From positions 1-21,359 of the forward strand of contig RFQK01000007.1 of the NCBI GenBank assembly GCA_009925045.1: DNA of 21,359 bases. Direction: 5' to 3'. The translations under genes were made by a program, and so were the position numbers. Numbering within the stretch: position 1 is the first letter of the stretch; every line of letters starts with the position of its first letter. Positions 15,565-21,359 of the stretch are shown here, one piece after another. The notes under the pieces are model-generated. The model made no database searches, was not told where the DNA came from, and worked only from the letters and a program-made list of their open reading frames with translations. This stretch comes from Methylococcaceae bacterium. GTDB taxonomy: Bacteria > Pseudomonadota > Gammaproteobacteria > Methylococcales > Methylomonadaceae.

Positions 15565-16089
15565 ATGACCGAAAACACCGTACTCCAACTCGGAAATCCC
15601 TTGCTGAGGCAAATCGCCACACCTGTGACCGTATTCAATAGCCCAGAATTTCTGGATTGCCTCAGCAGCATGCAAACCTTAATGGAATCAGGCAATGGTG
15701 TTGGTATCGCGGCACCGCAAATCGGTGTTGCTATGCAGATTGTGATTGTGGCCTCTCGTCCAACCAATCGCTACCCTGACGCACCTGAAATGCCTGCTAC
15801 CATTCTGTGCAATCCCCAACTTGAAATCCTTGACCCTACTCTGATTAAAGGCTGGGAAGGCTGTCTCAGTGTACCAGGCATTCGCGCACTTGTGCCCCGC
15901 TATCAAGCCATCAGAGTCCGCTTTCAAGATCGCGAGGGAAAATCACAACAAATTGATTTAAAAGACTTTCCTGCCCGCGTTTTTCAACATGAATTTGACC
16001 ATTTACAAGGTCTGGTTTATTTGGATCGCATCGAATCCAGCCGCGATATTGTAGCGGAGTCTGAATATCTGAAGCTCATCGCTCACTAG
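15565..16089 (+). CDS. def: Peptide deformylase, second copy
   Basis: Metal hydrolase of 174 residues that removes the formyl group from nascent proteins. All three family motifs are intact: GVGIAAPQ (45-52), EGCLS (98-102, metal ligand C100) and QHEFDH (141-146, catalytic E143). It differs clearly from the canonical enzyme encoded at 17988 in having a longer loop after motif 1 (SRPTNRYPDAPEMPAT). It starts a three-gene plus-strand run with the MBL-fold and SoxYZ-like genes: only 10 bp separate its TAG from the next ATG, and a ribosome-binding AGAGGAAA lies there. Its own ribosome-binding site is weak. Which substrates it prefers is unknown. Confidence 0.93.
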   Translation: MTENTVLQLGNPLLRQIATPVTVFNSPEFLDCLSSMQTLMESGNGVGIAAPQIGVAMQIVIVASRPTNRYPDAPEMPATILCNPQLEILDPTLIKGWEGCLSVPGIRALVPRYQAIRVRFQDREGKSQQIDLKDFPARVFQHEFDHLQGLVYLDRIESSRDIVAESEYLKLIAH

Positions 16090-16099
16090 AGGAAATCCC

Positions 16100-17014
16100 A
16101 TGAAATTGCTTGTCTGCCTTTCCGGTCTATTGCTGAGTTTTAACTGCCTCGCTGTTCCCGCCTTGAACCTCAGTGAAGTAGCGCCAGGCGTCTACATGCA
16201 CCAATCCAATGAGCACTGGCCAGATCGACACAATCACGGCGATATTGCCAATATTGGCTTTATTGTGGGCGCTCAGTGCGTAGCGGTTATCGATAGCGGT
16301 GGCAGTCCTCAACAAGGAATGGCGTTGCGGCATGCTATTCAGCAAATCACCAGCACCCCGATTTGCTACGTTATCAACACTCACGTTCATCCCGACCATA
16401 TTTACGGCAATCTGGCTTTTAAGACCGCAGGGGTAAAATTCGTAGGGCATCACAAATTAGCACGTGCCATGGCGAGCCGAGCCCCGCATTATCTGAGTCG
16501 CGCCGATGAAGTCCTGAATATCAAAGTGAATCAGGACCATATTATTCCGCCCGATATTGAGGTCAAAGACAGTCTGAATCTGGATCTAGGTAACCGGATA
16601 ATTCGCTTAACCGCTCATCCCGCAGCGCATACTGATAATGACTTAAGTGTCTTTGATCAGACGACGCAAACGCTTTGGTTAGCCGATCTCTTGTTTCTTG
16701 AGCATATTCCCGTCATCGATGGCAGTCTCAAAGGCTGGTTAACTGAGCTAGACAAATTAGAAAAACAACAGTATCGACTGGTCATACCTGGTCACGGTAA
16801 ACCTGTCAGCCATTGGCCTTTAGGTATGCAAGCCGAAAAACAGTATTTAAGCCAATTAGCTCAGGATATTCGCAGTTACATTAAAAACGGCAAAACTCTT
16901 GAGCAAGCGGTTAGTAGCATCGGTATCAATAACCCCAACCAATGGCAATTGGCTGAACAATTCCATCGCAAAAATATCACCATCGCTTTTGCTGAACTGG
17001 AATGGGAAGATTAA
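16100..17014 (+). CDS. Periplasmic MBL-fold metallo-hydrolase of the quinoprotein relay type (SoxH-like)
   Basis: A 304-residue protein with a signal peptide (LLVCLSGLLLSFNCLA) and a complete metallo-beta-lactamase metal site: THVHPDH (H95, H97, D99, H100), H177, D196 and PGHGKP (H232). The start of the mature part (VAPGVYMH, GDIANIGFIVG) and its position before a SoxYZ-like carrier match the family described as quinoprotein relay system zinc metallohydrolase, related to SoxH. Its reaction is not established. By analogy with Sox it may act on a cysteine-bound intermediate of the neighbouring carrier. It is cotranscribed with def upstream and the carrier downstream, which starts 20 bp after its stop. 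The quinoprotein dehydrogenase itself is not in the window. Confidence 0.8.
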   Translation: MKLLVCLSGLLLSFNCLAVPALNLSEVAPGVYMHQSNEHWPDRHNHGDIANIGFIVGAQCVAVIDSGGSPQQGMALRHAIQQITSTPICYVINTHVHPDHIYGNLAFKTAGVKFVGHHKLARAMASRAPHYLSRADEVLNIKVNQDHIIPPDIEVKDSLNLDLGNRIIRLTAHPAAHTDNDLSVFDQTTQTLWLADLLFLEHIPVIDGSLKGWLTELDKLEKQQYRLVIPGHGKPVSHWPLGMQAEKQYLSQLAQDIRSYIKNGKTLEQAVSSIGINNPNQWQLAEQFHRKNITIAFAELEWED

Positions 17015-17034
17015 AACAACAGAGGAGTTCACAC

Positions 17035-17862
17035 ATGAAAACGTTTAGCTTCATTCTCAGCGTCTTGCTTAGTCTGAGTAGTAATGTCTTTGCTGAAGGT
17101 GATGACATCACTTGGAACAGCACTCTAAAAACCCAGTTCTTTAATGGCAAAAGCATAGAAGAATCGAATGACACGATTGATCTGGAAGTGCCCTATCGTG
17201 CCGAAGATCCGGCGATCGTACCGATTAAAGTCACGAGCAAATTGGCTCAAAGCAAAGAGCATTACATCAAAAAGATCTGGCTGTTTGTCGACAAAAACCC
17301 ATTCCCATTTGTCGGTGAATTTGAGTTTTTTCCCGAAAGCGGCAAAGCTGATTTAGCCATGCGGGTTAGAGTCAACACCTATAGTAATATCCGTGCGATT
17401 GCCGAAACCAATGACGGCAAATTCAGTATGAGCAAGAAATTTGTCAAAGCCAGCGGCGGATGTTCGGCTCCGATAGGGGCCAACTTAGACGAAGCCATGA
17501 GTCGCTTGGGGAAAGTTAAATTCCGTTTGGATGAAGGTGTGACTGCCGGTCAGGCTTCTTTGGCTCAACTCATGATCAGCCATCCTAACCTGACTGGTAT
17601 GCAAATGGATCAAATCACCCGTTTTGTACGCAAATCGCATTTTATTGATCAACTTAAAGTCAGTTTTAACGACAAACCGGTGCTTAAAGCCAAAATCGAT
17701 ATCGCGATTAGCGCCGACCCTAATTTCCGTTTTTATTTCGTACCGGACCGTCCAGGTGAATTGAAAGCTGAATTTAGCGACCTATCCTGCGAATCACCGG
17801 TTAGCCGAGACGTTTGTAAAAATGTAGGTCATTACAGCCAAACCTATACGGTTAACCCTTAA
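17035..17862 (+). CDS. Quinoprotein dehydrogenase-associated SoxYZ-like carrier protein
   Basis: A 275-residue secreted protein (signal peptide to SSNVFA, 20 residues) that fuses a SoxY-like half (about 21-140) and a SoxZ-like half (about 170-275). The conserved Cys lies in the joining segment ASGGCSAP (C143), equivalent to the GGC carrier arm of SoxY. Such fusions occur with PQQ-dependent dehydrogenases and are thought to carry a sulfur- or cysteine-linked species in the periplasm; the cargo is not known. Two further cysteines near the end (LSCES, DVCKN) may form a disulfide. A strong AGAGGAG precedes the ATG, suggesting good expression. A clear terminator follows, so this is the last gene of the unit. 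Confidence 0.82.
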   Translation: MKTFSFILSVLLSLSSNVFAEGDDITWNSTLKTQFFNGKSIEESNDTIDLEVPYRAEDPAIVPIKVTSKLAQSKEHYIKKIWLFVDKNPFPFVGEFEFFPESGKADLAMRVRVNTYSNIRAIAETNDGKFSMSKKFVKASGGCSAPIGANLDEAMSRLGKVKFRLDEGVTAGQASLAQLMISHPNLTGMQMDQITRFVRKSHFIDQLKVSFNDKPVLKAKIDIAISADPNFRFYFVPDRPGELKAEFSDLSCESPVSRDVCKNVGHYSQTYTVNP

Positions 17863-17883
17863 TTCCGCCTATTCTGAACACTC

Positions 17884-17911
17884 AGGGCCGGAAAACGGCC
17901 CTTTTGGGTTT
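17884..17911 (+). terminator. Rho-independent terminator after the SoxYZ-like gene
   Basis: AGGGCCG / CGGCCCT forms a 7-bp G+C-rich stem around GAAAA, followed by TTT and a second T group (TTTTGGGTTT), 22 bp after the stop codon. Confidence 0.85.
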
Positions 17912-17987
17912 CAAAACTCGCACGCATCATGTCAGCCAGACCAATTTCAGATAGAATTTCACTATTAATTTTCTTATGGAGTGATGA

Positions 17988-18503
17988 GTGGCTATTCTGA
18001 ATATCCTCGAATTCCCCGACAAGCGCTTAAGAACCATTGCCAAACCGGTCGAACTTGTGGACAGTGAAATTCAGCGCTTAGTCGATGACATGCTGGAAAC
18101 CATGTACGAAGCGCGTGGTGTTGGTCTTGCGGCCACCCAAGTCAACGTGCATAAACGCGTTATCGTGATGGACATCAGCGATGAAAAAAACCAAGCTATC
18201 TGCCTGATCAACCCACAGATCATCGAGAAAAACGGTGTCAGCGAAGCAGAGGAAGGCTGTTTGTCGGTGCCGGGTTTTTTTGAAAAAGTGTCGCGTGCTG
18301 AACATATCAAAATCAGCGCACTGAATCGCAACGGTGAACGCTTTGAATTAGAAGCACGCGATCTTCTTGCCGTTTGTATTCAACACGAAATGGATCATTT
18401 AGATGGACATTTATTTGTCGACTATATTTCCGCTTTTAAACGCACGCGTATCAAAAATAAACTGGAAAAAATCCATAAATCTCAGGGACGTCAGGACACT
18501 TAA
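17988..18503 (+). CDS. def: Peptide deformylase, canonical copy
   Basis: 171-residue Fe/Zn enzyme that deformylates nascent peptides in the cytoplasm. Motifs are GVGLAATQ (44-51), EGCLS (89-93) and QHEMDH (132-137), and the start [20 protein letters not shown] resembles E. coli Def. The start codon is GTG with GGAG 8 nt upstream. It opens the conserved def-fmt-rsmB unit, and its TAA overlaps the fmt ATG (TAATG). By synteny this is the housekeeping copy; the other deformylase lies 1.9 kb upstream in a different unit. Confidence 0.97.
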   Translation: MAILNILEFPDKRLRTIAKPVELVDSEIQRLVDDMLETMYEARGVGLAATQVNVHKRVIVMDISDEKNQAICLINPQIIEKNGVSEAEEGCLSVPGFFEKVSRAEHIKISALNRNGERFELEARDLLAVCIQHEMDHLDGHLFVDYISAFKRTRIKNKLEKIHKSQGRQDT

Positions 18504-19429
18504 TGCGTATTATTTTTGCTGGCACCCCGATTTTTGCTGTCGCTTCTTTACAAGCCTTGATTGACAGCGAACACACTGTTTGCGGGGTGTATACCCAACC
18601 TGATAGACCCGCAGGCCGTGGACAGAAACTGACCGCCAGTCCGGTCAAACAACTGGCTCAACAATCAGGTATAGCGGTTTATCAGCCGGAAAATTTCAAA
18701 GAAGCGGGAGCCTTGGACACTCTCGCCAGCCTGAATGCCGACCTGATGGTCGTTGTTGCCTATGGGCTGATTCTGCCTCAGGCTGTCCTCGACACGCCTC
18801 GTTTAGGCTGCATCAATGTGCATGGATCATTACTGCCTCGCTGGCGAGGGGCTGCACCTATTCATCGCGCGATCATGGCGGGTGACGAGAAAACCGGCAT
18901 CACCATCATGAAAGTCGCTCGCAAGCTCGATGCCGGGGATATGCTGTATAAAATTGAATGCCCAATCGGCAATCACAGCACTTCCAGCGAACTTCATGAT
19001 CTTTTGGCTGAGCTTGGTGCACAAGGCCTGATTCAGGTTGTAAATCGCTATGCTGAAGGTGATACTGAAGGCGAAGTTCAGGATGAAAGCCTGGTGACTT
19101 ATGCACACAAACTGGAAAAACATGAATCCCTGATCAACTGGCAAAAACCAGCCATCGAGCTCGATCGGCAGATTCGCGGTTTGAACCCATGGCCCGTTGC
19201 CCAAACCACTTTCAAGGGCCAAACCTTAAAAATCTGGGGCGCTGAACTTTGTTCAAGCAACCCAGACAGCAAACCGGGGCGGATTGAGATCAATGATCAT
19301 CAAATTGAAGTGGGTACCGGCCAAGGCAGTCTTCGCCTGCTTGAGGTCCAACTCCCCGGCGGCAAACGAATCCACGCAGCAGACTTTCTTAACGCGCATC
19401 AATGCGCCGGCGAATCCCTAGGCTTATGA
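18503..19429 (+). CDS. fmt: Methionyl-tRNA formyltransferase
   Basis: A 308-residue enzyme that formylates initiator Met-tRNA using 10-formyl-THF, the reaction that deformylase later reverses on the peptide. Motifs are FAGTPIFAVASLQAL at the start, the formyl-THF catalytic block NVHGSLLPRWRGAAPI and the loop KLDAGDML, followed by the C-terminal tRNA-binding domain (NPWPVA...LKIWGA). Length is normal. The gene overlaps def upstream (1 nt) and rsmB downstream (ATGA), indicating tight translational coupling. Confidence 0.97.
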   Translation: MRIIFAGTPIFAVASLQALIDSEHTVCGVYTQPDRPAGRGQKLTASPVKQLAQQSGIAVYQPENFKEAGALDTLASLNADLMVVVAYGLILPQAVLDTPRLGCINVHGSLLPRWRGAAPIHRAIMAGDEKTGITIMKVARKLDAGDMLYKIECPIGNHSTSSELHDLLAELGAQGLIQVVNRYAEGDTEGEVQDESLVTYAHKLEKHESLINWQKPAIELDRQIRGLNPWPVAQTTFKGQTLKIWGAELCSSNPDSKPGRIEINDHQIEVGTGQGSLRLLEVQLPGGKRIHAADFLNAHQCAGESLGL

Positions 19430-20721
19430 ACTTACGCAGACTCGCTGCACAAACACTAACCGCCGTCATTCATAATGGCCAATCACTAACCTCTGCCTTG
19501 GATCATCATGTTGCAGGACTGGCTAACCCTAAGGATAAAGCACTGGTCCAGGCAATCGTTTATGGCGTGATTCGTCATTATTTCGAACTGAATGATCAGC
19601 TTGCACAACTCGTCAGCAAACCTCTTAAAAGCAAAGAGGGTGATATCGAATGCCTGATTTTGGCCGGCATCTACCAGCTGCAATACATGCGCATCAAACC
19701 CCATGCCGCGGTAGCGGAAACCGTTGCTGCGACCAAACATAAGCCTTGGGCGAAAGCCCTAGTCAACGCCGTCCTGCGTCAATATCAACGTGATAGTGAG
19801 TCGATGGCTAGCTTGAGTGAAAAGACGACGCAACAACACCTTAACCATCCTGAGTGGATAAGAAAACGCATTCAGCAACAATGGCCTGAACAAGCAAGCC
19901 ACTTACTCGCAGCCAATAACCTGGCCGCCCCGATGACACTCCGTGTCAACCGTTTGCAAGCCAGTCGGGAAGCCTATAGCCAACAATTACTGTCTTTAGG
20001 TTTTACACACCAAGAATGTCAGTTCAGCCCTTTTGGCATTAGCTTAAATCAGGCCGTCAATGTGGATGAACTTCCTGGTTTCAGGGATGGCTGGGTTTCC
20101 GTGCAGGACGAAGCGGCTCAGTTAGCGGCTGACCTCTTGGATTGCCAACCCTCGGATCGTGTCCTAGATTTATGCGCGGCACCTGGCGGCAAAACAGCGG
20201 CCATCTTAGAAAGCCAGACACAATTACAGGTTCTCTTGGCTGTCGATATTGATGATAAACGCTTACAACGTGTACAGGAAAACCTGCACCGCTTACATCT
20301 AAAAGCAGAAACTTTAGTTGCCGATGCCACTCAAATCCAAGCGTGGGGATCTTCCTTAAAGTTTGAACGTATCCTCTTAGATGCACCCTGCTCTGCTCTG
20401 GGCGTGATACGTCGACATCCTGACATTAAATTATTGCGCCGAGCCGATGACATTCAAGCCCTGCAAACCCTGCAAAGCCAAATTTTGGATGCTGCCTGGA
20501 GTATGTTAGCCATCGGCGGCGTTTTACTTTACGCCACCTGTTCCATCCTTAAGGAAGAAAACGAACAGCAAATTGCCAGTTTTTTAGCGCGTCATCCTGA
20601 TGCCGAGGAAGTGACTATTGAGGCAGACTGGGGCGAACAACGACCACACGGGCGACAGATTTTGACAGGACAGCAGCAAATGGATGGCTTTTATTATGCT
20701 AAATTGCGTAAGGCTGGCTAA
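19426..20721 (+). CDS. rsmB: RsmB, 16S rRNA (cytosine-967-C5)-methyltransferase
   Basis: A 431-residue SAM-dependent enzyme with an N-terminal NusB-like RNA-binding domain (about 1-140) and a C-terminal Rossmann methyltransferase domain. The SAM motif reads DLCAAPGGKT. The two functional cysteines lie in LDAPCSALGVIRRHPDIK and YATCSILKEEN. The start MNLRRLAAQTL at 19426 is preferred because it overlaps the fmt stop as ATGA; the frame to 19402 adds eight residues inside fmt. It is the third gene of def-fmt-rsmB. Confidence 0.96.
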   Translation: MNLRRLAAQTLTAVIHNGQSLTSALDHHVAGLANPKDKALVQAIVYGVIRHYFELNDQLAQLVSKPLKSKEGDIECLILAGIYQLQYMRIKPHAAVAETVAATKHKPWAKALVNAVLRQYQRDSESMASLSEKTTQQHLNHPEWIRKRIQQQWPEQASHLLAANNLAAPMTLRVNRLQASREAYSQQLLSLGFTHQECQFSPFGISLNQAVNVDELPGFRDGWVSVQDEAAQLAADLLDCQPSDRVLDLCAAPGGKTAAILESQTQLQVLLAVDIDDKRLQRVQENLHRLHLKAETLVADATQIQAWGSSLKFERILLDAPCSALGVIRRHPDIKLLRRADDIQALQTLQSQILDAAWSMLAIGGVLLYATCSILKEENEQQIASFLARHPDAEEVTIEADWGEQRPHGRQILTGQQQMDGFYYAKLRKAG

Positions 20722-21259
20722 ATTAGGCCTGCTAATTTATCTGTTACTGATGCCCAACTGGGTATCAGCCGAGGAATACGGTGTCACTATCCACCATGCT
20801 GGCCTTGTTGAAATCAATTCCGGATATCAGATTGAGACGGAAATCGATTATCAACTGAGCCCCGTCGCCAGAGAAGCCTTGGAAAAAGGGGTGCCATTAG
20901 CCTGGGATATTCGTTTTGAAATTCGCCGACCAGGCTTTTTGTGGACTCACCAGATTTACAAACAACAACTTCGACAGACCCTTCAATACCATGCCTTGTT
21001 GAAGCAATACGAGGTTAAAACCAGTGATCAGCTTCCGGAGATGTTTCTGACCTTGAGCGCCGCACTCAATTTTATGTCGTTTCCGCGGCATCAGGCGATG
21101 ATTGACCCCGCGCTTATTGAGACTCATCAGCGTTATTTGCTGGCAGTCAGAAGCCGCTTCAACCGGGAATTATTACCAGTCCCCTTAAGACCATTTACCT
21201 ATATTCACCGCGAGTGGAATTTATCTAGCCCTTGGTTCATATGGCCTATTCAAAAATAA
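20696..21259 (+). CDS. DUF4390 domain-containing secreted protein
   Basis: About 187 residues. A signal peptide (LAKLGLLIYLLLMPNWVSA) is followed by a predicted beta-rich domain (GVTIHHAGLVEINSGYQIETEIDYQLSPVAREALEKGVPL, in part), matching small periplasmic proteins of the DUF4390 family. These commonly sit between rsmB and ntrY-type sensor kinase genes in gammaproteobacteria. The function is unknown; linkage suggests an accessory role in envelope sensing. The start at 20696 is inside the rsmB end; a codon 12 nt earlier (20684) is possible. Its end overlaps the next gene by 19 nt. Confidence 0.75.
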   Translation: MLNCVRLAKLGLLIYLLLMPNWVSAEEYGVTIHHAGLVEINSGYQIETEIDYQLSPVAREALEKGVPLAWDIRFEIRRPGFLWTHQIYKQQLRQTLQYHALLKQYEVKTSDQLPEMFLTLSAALNFMSFPRHQAMIDPALIETHQRYLLAVRSRFNRELLPVPLRPFTYIHREWNLSSPWFIWPIQK

Positions 21260-21359
21260 AAATCCCCTTTAGCGCATCAATATTGCTGCTGCTTGGCTTC
21301 GTGATGCTATCGCTGCAACTAATGAGTAGCGCCAGCCAGGAATCTTCAGAGCTGGGTGA
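21241..21359 (+). CDS. N-terminus of a membrane protein, probably an NtrY-type sensor histidine kinase (partial)
   Basis: An ATG at 21241 opens a frame that runs to the window edge (39 codons), overlapping the DUF4390 gene. It encodes MAYSKIKIPFSA followed by a hydrophobic segment (SILLLLGFVMLSLQLM) and then SSASQESSE, i.e. a first transmembrane helix followed by a periplasmic loop. The order rsmB-DUF4390-ntrY is common in this part of the gammaproteobacteria, which is the only ground for the kinase guess; no catalytic domain is visible. Confidence 0.5.
   Translation, partial: MAYSKIKIPFSASILLLLGFVMLSLQLMSSASQESSELG

Overview
The window reads as ordinary chromosome of a gammaproteobacterial methanotroph or methylotroph, most likely of the order Methylococcales. 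Two tandem methylene-tetrahydromethanopterin dehydrogenases, a PQQ-dehydrogenase-associated SoxYZ-like carrier with its metallo-hydrolase, and an HvfA-like metal-peptide precursor point to C1 metabolism. The surA-lptD//amgK-murU, suhB//trmJ-iscR and def-fmt-rsmB gene orders are typical of Gammaproteobacteria. Coding density is high, no intergenic gap exceeds about 200 bp, and I see no mobile element, CRISPR array, tRNA or rRNA.

Layout. 1-4298 (minus): outer-membrane biogenesis, lptD then surA, followed by the 5' part of a gene for a DbpA/CsdA-type RNA-binding module without a helicase core. lptD is split by an apparent one-base frameshift that separates the signal peptide and first cysteines from the barrel. 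4393-6065 (plus): amgK-murU, peptidoglycan sugar recycling. 6096-8645: type IV pilin (minus), a 57-residue rubredoxin (plus) and prolyl-tRNA synthetase (minus). 8811-11315: a GacA/UvrY-like response regulator with an altered receiver pocket (plus), converging with two adjacent mtdB-type genes (minus). 11392-15018: suhB (minus), then trmJ, iscR, iscS and iscA (plus), with a recognisable IscR site over the iscR promoter. 15064-15366 (minus): orphan HvfA-like precursor. 15565-17862 (plus): a second peptide deformylase, a periplasmic MBL-fold hydrolase and a SoxYZ-like carrier, ending in a clear terminator. 17988-21359 (plus): def-fmt-rsmB-DUF4390 and the beginning of a membrane protein, probably an NtrY-type sensor kinase.

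How the genes fit together. The two Mtd enzymes would oxidise methylene-H4MPT in the formaldehyde oxidation pathway. The relay proteins would serve a periplasmic quinoprotein dehydrogenase encoded elsewhere. IscR-IscS-IscA supplies Fe-S clusters, but no scaffold iscU is present here. The HvfA-like peptide probably binds copper or a similar metal after modification by enzymes also encoded elsewhere. The most interesting items are this orphan precursor, the paired mtd genes with different cofactor-loop residues and an odd junction, the degenerate response regulator, and the broken lptD frame.
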